Shown: piece after piece, positions 8,554-15,377 of the stretch
How the letters are laid out: each line of letters opens with the position of its first letter
How positions within the stretch are numbered: the stretch's first letter is position 1
DNA from: Betaproteobacteria bacterium
GTDB lineage: Bacteria; Pseudomonadota; Gammaproteobacteria; Burkholderiales; SG8-41
Assembly (NCBI GenBank): GCA_025356695.1
Contig: JANXSE010000456.1
Coordinates: 1 to 18,152, forward strand
Direction of reading: 5' to 3'
DNA length: 18,152 nucleotides
Translations under genes and position numbers: made by a program
The notes under the pieces: generated by a model
What the model was told of the DNA's origin: nothing
The model's input: only the letters and a program-made list of their open reading frames with translations
Database searches by the model: none

Positions 8554-9078
8554 ATGGCGAAACTCCAGGCAGGCAAGATGTCCACCGGCGAACAACGCAC
8601 GGATGGACTGCGCGAAAAAATGGTTGCGATCAACCGCGTTACAAAAGTCGTCAAAGGCGGCCGGGTAATGGGCTTCGCCGCGCTGGTTGTTGTCGGCGAC
8701 GGCGATGGTCGCGTCGGTATGGGCAAGGGTAAATCGCGCGAGGTTCCGGTTTCGGTGCAAAAGGCGATGGACGAAGCGCGCCGCAGGTTGGTGAAGATCA
8801 GCCTGAAAAACGGCACCTTGCAGCATGCGGTAATCGGCCGTCACGGCTCGGCGCGCGTTTACATGCAACCGGCTTCCGAGGGCACGGGCATTATTGCCGG
8901 CGGTCCGATGCGCGCAGTGTTTGAAGTGCTGGGTGTGACCAACGTGCTTGCCAAGATTATCGGTTCGACCAACCCCTACAACGTTGTTCGCGCAACGCTG
9001 AACGGTCTGCAGGCGATGAATTCGCCGGCGGACATTGCCGCCAAACGCGGCAAGACGGTTGAAGAGGTCACGGGGTAA
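8554..9078 (+). CDS. rpsE: 30S ribosomal protein S5
   Basis: S5 lines the mRNA entry side of the 30S subunit and affects decoding fidelity. The 174-residue product contains the N-terminal double-stranded-RNA-binding-like segment [16 protein letters not shown] and [20 protein letters not shown] (about 48-68), then [20 protein letters not shown]. This includes the loop altered in spectinomycin-resistant mutants of other bacteria; it looks wild type. AGGAAA precedes the start. Confidence 0.97.
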   Translation: MAKLQAGKMSTGEQRTDGLREKMVAINRVTKVVKGGRVMGFAALVVVGDGDGRVGMGKGKSREVPVSVQKAMDEARRRLVKISLKNGTLQHAVIGRHGSARVYMQPASEGTGIIAGGPMRAVFEVLGVTNVLAKIIGSTNPYNVVRATLNGLQAMNSPADIAAKRGKTVEEVTG

Positions 9079-9080
9079 TC

Positions 9081-9278
9081 ATGGCTAAAACGAAACCCGC
9101 AGGCAAAACCATCAAGGTTACACAGATCAAAAGTGTGATCGGTACCATCGGATCACACCGTGCAACGATGCTCGGACTTGGTCTTCGTCGCATTAATCAT
9201 ACGGTCGAGATCATCGATACGCCGGCCACACGCGGCATGATTAAAAAAGTTAACTACCTCGTGAAATGTGAGGGCTAA
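9081..9278 (+). CDS. rpmD: 50S ribosomal protein L30
   Basis: The product has 65 residues; the core [20 protein letters not shown] continues into [16 protein letters not shown], the L30 signature, and VNYLVKCEG. It is slightly longer than the 59-residue E. coli protein because of an N-terminal MAKTKPAGK. It begins 2 bp after rpsE, and its stop is directly followed by the rplO ATG. Confidence 0.96.
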   Translation: MAKTKPAGKTIKVTQIKSVIGTIGSHRATMLGLGLRRINHTVEIIDTPATRGMIKKVNYLVKCEG

Positions 9279-9974
9279 ATGCTTCTGAACACGATTAAGC
9301 CGGCCGCCGGCGCCAAGCACGCGAAAAAACGCGTCGGTCGCGGTATCGGCAGCGGCACCGGCAAAACGGCCGGTCGCGGACACAAAGGCCAGAGTGCGCG
9401 CGCCGGTGGTTATCACAAGGTCGGCTTCGAAGGCGGTCAAATGCCTTTGCAGCGCCGTTTGCCGAAACGCGGCTTCGTTTCGCACATGCGTAATGACACC
9501 GCCGAAGTACGTCTGGGCGATCTGAACCGTCTCAAGGCCGATGTCATCGACATTTCGGTGCTGAAAGAAGCGGGCATCGTGCCGATCCATGCATTGACTG
9601 CCAAGGTCATCGTGACGGGCGAACTCAAACGCAAAATTACCCTGTCGGGCCTGTTGGCCTCGAAGGGCGCCAGGGCGGCTGTTGAAGCGGCCGGTGGCAA
9701 GGTCGAGATGCCGGCAACGGCGGAAGCGCCGAAGGGCAAGGGCAAAAAAGCTGCGGCCAAGGTCGCGGCCATTGCCAAGGCCGAACAGCGTGCGGCGACC
9801 AATTCGGCGTCGATTGCCGAAGAAAACGCCAAAGTTGCGGCGGCAGCCGAGGCAAGTGCTGAAGCCAAGCCGAAAGTGAAAAAAGCCAAACCGGCGGCAG
9901 ACGCACAGCCCGCCGCCAAACCGGCCAAGGGCGCTAAAGACGGCGCGGCAGGCAAGAAAGCCAAGAAGGGCTGA
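9279..9974 (+). CDS. rplO: 50S ribosomal protein L15 with long Ala/Lys-rich tail
   Basis: L15 is a late-assembly 50S protein. Residues 1-143 form a complete L15: [37 protein letters not shown] (28-44), [18 protein letters not shown] (49-66) and a C-terminal [16 protein letters not shown]. coli L15 ends here (144 residues). This protein continues to 231 residues. The extra 88 (about 144-231) are mostly Ala and Lys with some Glu and Pro, like histone H1-type bacterial tails, with a very basic end (GKKAKKG). The tail is in frame with no sign of frameshift and ends 5 nt before secY. Its role is unknown. Confidence 0.95.
   Translation: MLLNTIKPAAGAKHAKKRVGRGIGSGTGKTAGRGHKGQSARAGGYHKVGFEGGQMPLQRRLPKRGFVSHMRNDTAEVRLGDLNRLKADVIDISVLKEAGIVPIHALTAKVIVTGELKRKITLSGLLASKGARAAVEAAGGKVEMPATAEAPKGKGKKAAAKVAAIAKAEQRAATNSASIAEENAKVAAAAEASAEAKPKVKKAKPAADAQPAAKPAKGAKDGAAGKKAKKG
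9964..9970 (+). promoter_or_regulatory. Ribosome binding site supporting a TTG start for secY
   Basis: AGAAGGG lies 9 nt before the TTG at 9980, inside the end of rplO. The next in-frame ATG (9998) has a weaker site. Confidence 0.55.
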
Positions 9975-9979
9975 TCAAG

Positions 9980-11308
9980 TTGGCAACCCAGGATTCCATG
10001 TTCAGCATGCAGGGCAAGATGGGCGACCTCAAACGTCGCCTGATGTTCTTGCTTGGCGCGCTGATTGTGTACCGCATCGGCGCGCATATTCCGGTGCCGG
10101 GCATTGATCCTGTCGCGCTTGCCGATCTGTTCAAGTCGCAAAAAGGCGGCATCCTGGACATGTTCAACATGTTCTCCGGCGGCGCACTGTCGCGCTTCAC
10201 GATTCTGGCGCTGGGCATCATGCCCTATATTTCTGCGTCGATCATTATGCAGTTGATGACCGTCGTGTCGCCCTCGCTCGAAGCACTGAAGAAAGAGGGC
10301 GAGTCGGGCCGCCGCAAGATCACGCAGTACACCCGTTATGGCACCGCCGCGCTCGCCCTGTTTCAGGGCATGGGCATCGCGATCGCGCTGGAGTCGCAGC
10401 GCGGCCTCGTGCTGGAACCGGGTCTTGCCTTCCGGCTGATCACCATGCTGACGCTGGTCACCGGCACCATGTTCCTGATGTGGCTGGGCGAACAGATTAC
10501 CGAACGTGGTCTCGGCAACGGCATCTCACTCATCATTTTCAGCGGTATTGCAGCAGGCCTGCCGCACGCGGTTGCCGGTACTCTCGAACTGCAACGTACC
10601 GGCGCGTTTTCGATTCTGTTCATTTTCGTGGTTGCTTTCCTCGTGGTTGGCGTCACGGCGTTGGTCTGTTTCGTCGAGAGCGGACAGCGCCGCATACTGA
10701 TCAACTATGCGAAGCGCCAGGTCGGCCGCAAGATCTACGGCGGTCAGGCCTCGCACCTTCCGCTCAAGCTCAATATGTCGGGCGTGATTCCGCCGATCTT
10801 CGCCTCCAGCATCATCCTGTTCCCGGCGACGCTGGGCAGCTGGTTCGGCAGCGGGCAGGATATGCGCTGGCTTGCTGACATCGCGAACACGCTGCGTCCG
10901 GGCGAGCCGATTTATGTGTTTCTGTATTCTGCGGCGATAGTGTTTTTCTGCTATTTCTACGCGGCACTGATGTTCAGCCCGAAAGAAACGGCCGACAACC
11001 TCAAGAAGAGCGGCGCCTTCGTGCCGGGCATCCGTCCCGGTGAGCAGACTGCGCGCTACATTGAGAAGATCATGCTGCGCCTGACGCTGGTCGGTTCGAT
11101 CTACGTCACACTGGTATGTCTGTTGCCTGAATTTCTGATTGTCTGGAAACAGGTGCCGTTTTATTTCGGCGGCACCAGTCTTTTGATCATCGTCGTCGTG
11201 ACAATGGATTTTCGTTCGCAGGTCATGAATTACATCATGAGCCACCAGTATGAAAGCCTGCTGAAAAAGGCGAACTTCAAGGCTGGCGGAATTTTCCCGG
11301 CGCGCTAG
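9980..11308 (+). CDS. secY: Protein translocase subunit SecY
   Basis: SecY is the channel of the Sec translocon in the inner membrane. The 442-residue product shows about ten membrane segments (roughly 19-37, 70-92, 120-137, 151-170, 181-198, 211-233, 267-287, 310-332, 367-389, 395-411). Conserved parts are [20 protein letters not shown] (62-81), [23 protein letters not shown] and the cytosolic loop [11 protein letters not shown] (347-357). The TTG start gives MATQDSMF, close to the MAT- start of betaproteobacterial SecY; ATG 9998 would remove six residues. Its stop touches the infA start. Confidence 0.96.
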   Translation: MATQDSMFSMQGKMGDLKRRLMFLLGALIVYRIGAHIPVPGIDPVALADLFKSQKGGILDMFNMFSGGALSRFTILALGIMPYISASIIMQLMTVVSPSLEALKKEGESGRRKITQYTRYGTAALALFQGMGIAIALESQRGLVLEPGLAFRLITMLTLVTGTMFLMWLGEQITERGLGNGISLIIFSGIAAGLPHAVAGTLELQRTGAFSILFIFVVAFLVVGVTALVCFVESGQRRILINYAKRQVGRKIYGGQASHLPLKLNMSGVIPPIFASSIILFPATLGSWFGSGQDMRWLADIANTLRPGEPIYVFLYSAAIVFFCYFYAALMFSPKETADNLKKSGAFVPGIRPGEQTARYIEKIMLRLTLVGSIYVTLVCLLPEFLIVWKQVPFYFGGTSLLIIVVVTMDFRSQVMNYIMSHQYESLLKKANFKAGGIFPAR

Positions 11309-11527
11309 ATGGCAAAAGAAGAAACGATAGAAATGGCTGGTGTCATTGAAGAAACACTGCCAAACGCAACATTCCGGGTCAAGCTGGAAAACGGCCACAC
11401 GGTTCTCGGCCACATTTCCGGCAAGATGCGCATGCATTACATCCGCATTCTGCCCGGTGACAAGGTGACGGTTGAAGTGTCACCGTACGATTTGACGCGC
11501 TGCCGGATCACGTTCCGCGCGAAATGA
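11309..11527 (+). CDS. infA: Translation initiation factor IF-1
   Basis: IF-1 binds the 30S A site during initiation. The 72-residue product [20 protein letters not shown]... has the S1-type OB fold with [20 protein letters not shown] and the C-terminal [13 protein letters not shown] typical of IF-1. It starts directly after the secY stop (no gap). In E. coli infA lies elsewhere; placement between secY and rpmJ is usual in betaproteobacteria and Gram-positives. Confidence 0.97.
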   Translation: MAKEETIEMAGVIEETLPNATFRVKLENGHTVLGHISGKMRMHYIRILPGDKVTVEVSPYDLTRCRITFRAK

Positions 11528-11554
11528 GATTGACGGGATAGCAAGGAGCAGAAC

Positions 11555-11668
11555 ATGAAAGTACGCACCTCGGTAAAGAAAGTATGCCGCAATTGCAAGA
11601 TTATCCGCCGCAAGGGTGTGGTAAGGATCATCTGCAAGGATCCGCGTCACAAGCAACGCCAGGGTTAG
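11555..11668 (+). CDS. rpmJ: 50S ribosomal protein L36, zinc-binding form
   Basis: This 37-residue ORF encodes [20 protein letters not shown] followed by [17 protein letters not shown]. Cys11, Cys14, Cys27 and His32 form the zinc ribbon of the C+ form of L36. AAGGAG (11543-11548) lies 6 nt before the ATG. The gene closes the spc operon as in other bacteria. Confidence 0.96.
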   Translation: MKVRTSVKKVCRNCKIIRRKGVVRIICKDPRHKQRQG

Positions 11669-11671
11669 ACA

Positions 11672-11695
11672 TTGTTTCGGTATATGCCGAAACAA
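11672..11695 (+). repeat. 9-bp hairpin between rpmJ and rpsM
   Basis: TTGTTTCGG (11672-11680) pairs perfectly with CCGAAACAA (11687-11695) around a 6-nt loop. No T run follows (ATTAACACG), so it is at most a weak terminator; it lies just upstream of the -10 box at 11706 and may act on readthrough RNA or as a protein site. Confidence 0.5.
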
Positions 11696-11705
11696 ATTAA
11701 CACGT

Positions 11706-11711
11706 TATAAT
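11706..11711 (+). promoter_or_regulatory. Probable -10 box of the alpha operon promoter
   Basis: A perfect TATAAT lies 61 bp before the rpsM start. The -35 region at 17-bp spacing (TATGCC, 11683-11688) is poor, so an activator, or a promoter reliant on the -10 and discriminator, would be needed. The sequence after the box (CGC-AA-GCTTT) matches that after the spc -10 box. Confidence 0.55.
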
Positions 11712-11725
11712 CGCAAGCTTTCGTT

Positions 11726-11747
11726 TTTTTGGCGCGTTTTTGGCGCG
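11726..11747 (+). repeat. Exact 11-bp tandem repeat in the rpsM leader
   Basis: TTTTTGGCGCG occurs twice head to tail (11726-11736 and 11737-11747), preceded by two more T. The GCGC cores can pair with each other to make a 4-bp hairpin. It falls in the expected 5' leader of the alpha operon. Confidence 0.8.
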
Positions 11748-11771
11748 TCGCACGCAATAAGGTAGACGAAT

Positions 11772-12149
11772 ATGGCCCGTATCGGTGGGGTAAACATACC
11801 AAATCATCAGCACGCTGATGTCGCGCTGACCGCAATTTATGGCATCGGCCGCAGCCGTGCGCGCCTGATCTGCGCGGCGGCAGGCATCACCACGACCACC
11901 AAGATCAAGGATTTGTCCGATTCACAAATGGACAAACTGCGCGAGCAGGTCGGCAAGTTTGCGACCGAAGGCGATCTGCGGCGCGAAGTGTCGATGAACA
12001 TCAAGCGCCTGATGGATCTGGGGACATGGCGCGGCTTGCGGCACCGTCGCGGTCTGCCGGTTCGCGGCCAGCGCACGCGCACCAACGCACGCACGCGCAA
12101 GGGGCCGCGCAAGGCAGCGGTTAAACTCATGAAGGCAGTTTCGGCGTAA
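11772..12149 (+). CDS. rpsM: 30S ribosomal protein S13
   Basis: S13 sits in the 30S head and forms bridges to the 50S subunit. The 125-residue product starts [20 protein letters not shown], has [12 protein letters not shown], the [20 protein letters not shown] signature (about 82-101) and a basic C-terminus ([18 protein letters not shown]). It is the first gene of the alpha operon, 103 bp after rpmJ and behind a probable promoter. E. coli S4 controls this operon by a pseudoknot before rpsM; the leader here is shorter and I could not recognise that structure. Confidence 0.97.
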   Translation: MARIGGVNIPNHQHADVALTAIYGIGRSRARLICAAAGITTTTKIKDLSDSQMDKLREQVGKFATEGDLRREVSMNIKRLMDLGTWRGLRHRRGLPVRGQRTRTNARTRKGPRKAAVKLMKAVSA

Positions 12150-12178
12150 TGCAGCGCTGAGAGCGGAAAGCAGAAAAC

Positions 12179-12568
12179 ATGGCAAAAGCAAATACGCGGG
12201 TTCGCAAGAAGGTCAAGAAGAATGTGGCGGAAGGCATCGCCCACATTCACGCTTCCTTCAACAACACCATCATCACGATCACCGACCGCCAGGGCAACGC
12301 CCTGTCGTGGGCGACAACCGGTTCGGCCGGCTTCAAGGGTTCGCGCAAATCGACCCCGTTCGCCGCACAGGTCGCGGGAGAGCACGCCGGCAAGGTTGCG
12401 CAGGAATGCGGCGTGAAGAATCTGGAAGTTCGTATCAAAGGGCCGGGGCCCGGTCGCGAATCTGCGATGCGCGCACTCAACGCCCTTGGTTTCAAAATCA
12501 CCAGCATCGCCGACGTGACGCCGGTGCCGCATAACGGTTGCCGCCCGCCGAAGCGGCGTCGCATCTAA
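12179..12568 (+). CDS. rpsK: 30S ribosomal protein S11
   Basis: S11 forms part of the platform and contacts the mRNA near the E site. The product (129 residues) has [20 protein letters not shown], the [14 protein letters not shown] region and the end [18 protein letters not shown]; the Asn-Gly in HNGC matches the site converted to isoaspartate in E. coli S11. The ribosome binding site is weak (GGAAAG at a long spacing). Confidence 0.97.
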   Translation: MAKANTRVRKKVKKNVAEGIAHIHASFNNTIITITDRQGNALSWATTGSAGFKGSRKSTPFAAQVAGEHAGKVAQECGVKNLEVRIKGPGPGRESAMRALNALGFKITSIADVTPVPHNGCRPPKRRRI

Positions 12569-12573
12569 GGAGA
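12567..12573 (+). promoter_or_regulatory. Ribosome binding site for the GTG start of rpsD
   Basis: AAGGAGA overlaps the rpsK stop and lies 7 nt before GTG 12581, fixing that start. Confidence 0.75.
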
Positions 12574-12580
12574 ATCGGCT

Positions 12581-13207
12581 GTGGCCAGAAATCTAGACGC
12601 AAAGTGCCGTCAATGCCGCCGCGAGGGCGAGAAATTGTTCCTCAAGGGCGACAAGTGCTTTACCGACAAATGCGCGATCGAGCGCCGTAATTATCCGCCG
12701 GGCCAGCATGGGCAGAAGAACAGCCGCCTGTCGGGCTATGGCGTGCAGCTGCGCGAAAAGCAGAAAGTCCGCCGTATTTACGGCCTGCTCGAGCGTCAGT
12801 TCCGTACGGTTTACAAGAAGGCTGACCAGCAAAAAGGCATCACGGGTGAAAACCTGCTGTTCGCCCTGGAGTCGCGCCTCGACAACATTACCTACAAGAT
12901 GGGTTTCGGCTCGTCGCGTTCCGAAGCGCGCCAGATTGTCCGTCACAACGGCATCCTCGTGAACGGCAAGCGTGTGAACATTCCGTCCTATCAGTTGCGT
13001 CCGGGCGATGAAGTTGAAGTGGCGCCGAAGGCGAAAGCACATTTGCGGATCAAGGCGGCGGCGGAAGCCGGTGCGGGTCGCGGCTTTCCGGAATGGCTGG
13101 AAGTCGACAGCACGGCGCTCAAGGGCAAGTTCAAGAACATGCCACAGCGCAGCGATCTGCCTTCCACAATCAACGAATCGCTGGTGATCGAGCTGTATTC
13201 CAAGTAG
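12581..13207 (+). CDS. rpsD: 30S ribosomal protein S4, zinc-ribbon form
   Basis: S4 starts 30S body assembly and in E. coli represses the alpha operon. The 208-residue product begins with GTG and carries Cys9, Cys12, Cys26 and Cys31 ([12 protein letters not shown] ... KCFTDKC), the C+ zinc-ribbon version. E. coli S4 lacks most of these cysteines. The rest is standard: [39 protein letters not shown] and an S4 RNA-binding domain at about 98-160, with [11 protein letters not shown] at the end. Confidence 0.97.
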   Translation: MARNLDAKCRQCRREGEKLFLKGDKCFTDKCAIERRNYPPGQHGQKNSRLSGYGVQLREKQKVRRIYGLLERQFRTVYKKADQQKGITGENLLFALESRLDNITYKMGFGSSRSEARQIVRHNGILVNGKRVNIPSYQLRPGDEVEVAPKAKAHLRIKAAAEAGAGRGFPEWLEVDSTALKGKFKNMPQRSDLPSTINESLVIELYSK

Positions 13208-13223
13208 CGCGAAAATAGCGATG

Positions 13224-13254
13224 GGGCGCGCGGGGTGGTTTTTTCTCCGCGCCC
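13224..13254 (+). repeat. GC-rich hairpin between rpsD and rpoA
   Basis: GCGCGGGG (13228-13235) can pair with CTCCGCGC (13245-13252, one G-T pair) around a 9-nt loop holding six T; alternatively GGGCGCG (13224-13230) pairs with CGCGCCC (13248-13254). The T run lies in the loop, so this is not a standard + strand terminator. It may adjust rpoA expression relative to the ribosomal genes. Confidence 0.4.
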
Positions 13255-13319
13255 AGCATCGGCGGCAGCGTTGTTCGATGATTGTATCGACCAATGCCTA
13301 ATTGTCAGAGGATCAGGCC

Positions 13320-14318
13320 ATGCAAAGCAGCACATTTCTAAAACCTCGCATTATCGACGTGCAGAACATTTCGCCGTTTCACGCGAAGGTGACGATGGAG
13401 CCTTTCGAGCGCGGCTACGGCCATACGCTCGGTAACGCATTGCGCCGCGTTCTGCTTTCCTCCATGCCCGGCTACGCGCCGACCGAGGTCAAGATCAGCG
13501 GCGTGTTGCACGAGTACTCCACGATTGACGGCGTGCAGGAAGACGTTGTCGACCTGTTGCTCAATCTCAAAGGTATCGTGCTCAAGCTGCACAACCGCGA
13601 AGAAGTCACGCTCTCGCTCAAAAAAGACGGCGAAGGCATCGTGACGGCGAAAGACATTGAAGAGATGCACGACGTCGAGATCGTCAATCCCGACCACGTC
13701 ATCGCGCACCTCTCTGCCGGTGGCAAGCTGGACATGCAGATCAAGGTGGAACATGGCCGCGGCTACGTGCCGGGTACCGTGCGCACCAACCGCGGTGATC
13801 CGTTGCTCGAAGCGATGACCTCGCGTTCGGTCGGCAATATCGTGCTCGACGCTTCGTTCAGTCCGGTGCGTCGCGTCAGCTACCATGTCGATTCGGCGCG
13901 TGTCGAACAGCGCACCGACCTCGACAAGCTGATTGTCGACATCGAAACCAACGGCGCCATCGAGCCGGAAGAGGCGATCCGTTACGCCGCCCGTATCCTG
14001 GTCGACCAGCTGGTGGTGTTCGCCGACCTCAAGGGCACGCCGGCGCTGGCCGAAGTGCCGAAGGCACAGCAGATCGACCCGATTCTGCTGCGCCCGGTCG
14101 ACGACCTCGAGCTGACCGTGCGTTCGGCCAACTGCCTGAAGGCGGAAAACATTTACTACATCGGCGACCTGATTCAACGCACCGAGACGGAACTGCTTAA
14201 AACGCCGAACCTCGGTCGCAAGTCGCTTAACGAAATCAAGGAAGTGCTGGCGTCGCGCGGTTTGACGCTCGGCATGCGCCTTGAGAACTGGCCACCCGCC
14301 GGTCTCGAGAAAGCCTAA
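13320..14318 (+). CDS. rpoA: DNA-directed RNA polymerase subunit alpha
   Basis: Alpha dimerises to nucleate RNA polymerase and its C-terminal domain binds UP elements and activators. From ATG 13320 the protein is 332 residues. The N-terminal domain has [19 protein letters not shown] (30-48); the C-terminal domain has [19 protein letters not shown] (268-286), with Arg268 matching E. coli Arg265, and [17 protein letters not shown] (294-310). An in-frame TTG at 13302 would add six residues, but AGAGGA (13307-13312) sits 7 nt before ATG 13320, which gives the usual N-terminus. Confidence 0.98.
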   Translation: MQSSTFLKPRIIDVQNISPFHAKVTMEPFERGYGHTLGNALRRVLLSSMPGYAPTEVKISGVLHEYSTIDGVQEDVVDLLLNLKGIVLKLHNREEVTLSLKKDGEGIVTAKDIEEMHDVEIVNPDHVIAHLSAGGKLDMQIKVEHGRGYVPGTVRTNRGDPLLEAMTSRSVGNIVLDASFSPVRRVSYHVDSARVEQRTDLDKLIVDIETNGAIEPEEAIRYAARILVDQLVVFADLKGTPALAEVPKAQQIDPILLRPVDDLELTVRSANCLKAENIYYIGDLIQRTETELLKTPNLGRKSLNEIKEVLASRGLTLGMRLENWPPAGLEKA

Positions 14319-14327
14319 GAGGACATC

Positions 14328-14732
14328 ATGCGTCATCGTCTCGGATTACGGAAACTCAACCGTACCAGCAGCCATCGCCTCGCGATGCTGCGCAATATGA
14401 CCGTATCGCTGCTGCGGCACGAAGTCATCAAAACCACGCTGCCGAAAGCCAAGGAACTGCGCCGGGTGGTGGAGCCGATCATTACTCTCGGCAAGAAACC
14501 GTCGCTGGCCAACCGCCGCATCGCCTTCAATCGTCTGCGCGACCGCGATATCGTCGTCAAGCTGTTCGGCGAACTCGGTCCCCGTTATTCCAAGCGCAAC
14601 GGCGGCTATCTGCGTATTCTGAAATTCGGTTTTCGCAAGGGGGACAATGCTCCTATGGCGTTTGTCGAGCTGCTCGACCGTCCGGAGCAGGCAGAGGACA
14701 ACAAAAAGGAAGCGCCTGCAAAGGCTGCGTGA
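14328..14732 (+). CDS. rplQ: 50S ribosomal protein L17
   Basis: L17 lies near the tunnel exit. The 134-residue product starts [20 protein letters not shown], followed by [25 protein letters not shown] sequence, and has [20 protein letters not shown]. The last 16 residues or so ([15 protein letters not shown]) form a short Lys/Ala/Glu-rich tail. It follows rpoA by 9 bp, with AGAGGA as ribosome binding site, and ends the alpha operon. Confidence 0.97.
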   Translation: MRHRLGLRKLNRTSSHRLAMLRNMTVSLLRHEVIKTTLPKAKELRRVVEPIITLGKKPSLANRRIAFNRLRDRDIVVKLFGELGPRYSKRNGGYLRILKFGFRKGDNAPMAFVELLDRPEQAEDNKKEAPAKAA

Positions 14733-14750
14733 TAACAACAGTGATGTATT

Positions 14751-14777
14751 AAAAGCCGGCCTTGTGCCGGCTTTTTT
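14751..14777 (+). terminator. Rho-independent terminator of the ribosomal block
   Basis: AAAAGCCGGC (14751-14760) and GCCGGCTTTT (14766-14775) form a stem around CTTGT, followed by a total of six T. It is 18 bp after the rplQ stop and closes the S10-spc-alpha supercluster. Confidence 0.93.
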
Positions 14778-14788
14778 GTTGATTCAAT

Positions 14789-15367
14789 ATGACCGACGCC
14801 ACCGCTGCATCCACCACGATTTTTTCAATTGGCCACGGCAACCGCAGTGCCAGCGACTTTGTTGCGCAATTGCGCGCTGCGGGAGTGGCCTGTCTCGTGG
14901 ATGTGCGCGCGTATCCCGCGTCGAAACGGCATCCGCAGTTCGCGCGGATGGCGCTGGAGCCGGCGTTGCGCGCCGCCGGCATCCGCTATCTGTGGGAGGG
15001 CCCGGCACTGGGCGGCATGCGCAGTCCGCAGCCGCGGTCCCGGCACATCGCGCTGTCCGATCCCGCCATGCGCGGCTTCGCCGACCACACCGCAAGCCCG
15101 CTTTTCAGTGAGGCGATCGCACGCCTTCTTGGCCTCGCAGCGACGACGCCAACTGTCCTCATGTGCGCAGAAAAAGATCCGCGCCACTGCCACCGCGCAT
15201 TTATCGCGGATGCTTTGCTGCTGGCCGGGGCGGAGGTCAGGCACCTGCTTGAGTTGAATGATGTGCGCCGTCATGTGCTGAGCGAGGGCGCACGTTTGAC
15301 CACCGAGGGCGGCGTCGTCTACGACAGCTGCGTGCAAATGGGGCTGGCACTGGGGGCGCCGGACTAA
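14789..15367 (+). CDS. DUF488 family protein
   Basis: The 192-residue product has the DUF488 pattern: SIGHGNRSASDFV (13-25), LVDVRAYPASKRHPQF (36-51), LGGMRSP (74-80), MRGFADH (94-100) and MCAEKDPRHCHR (125-136), with Cys126, Cys134, His135 and Arg136. The biochemical role of the family is not established to my knowledge. An in-frame TGA at 14780-14782 forces the start to ATG 14789, which has no Shine-Dalgarno and lies 12 bp after the ribosomal terminator, so its promoter is unclear. No signal peptide or membrane segment. It converges on phaC. Confidence 0.9.
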   Translation: MTDATAASTTIFSIGHGNRSASDFVAQLRAAGVACLVDVRAYPASKRHPQFARMALEPALRAAGIRYLWEGPALGGMRSPQPRSRHIALSDPAMRGFADHTASPLFSEAIARLLGLAATTPTVLMCAEKDPRHCHRAFIADALLLAGAEVRHLLELNDVRRHVLSEGARLTTEGGVVYDSCVQMGLALGAPD

Positions 15368-15377
15368 GCTGCCGCAA

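Noticed and set aside
13338..14336. Minus-strand ORF of 332 codons opposite rpoA
   Set aside because: It is the mirror of rpoA with a biased His/Asp/Val-rich composition and no known motif.
14647..15111. Plus-strand ORF of 154 codons across the rplQ terminator
   Set aside because: It overlaps rplQ and the DUF488 gene in another frame and runs through the terminator.
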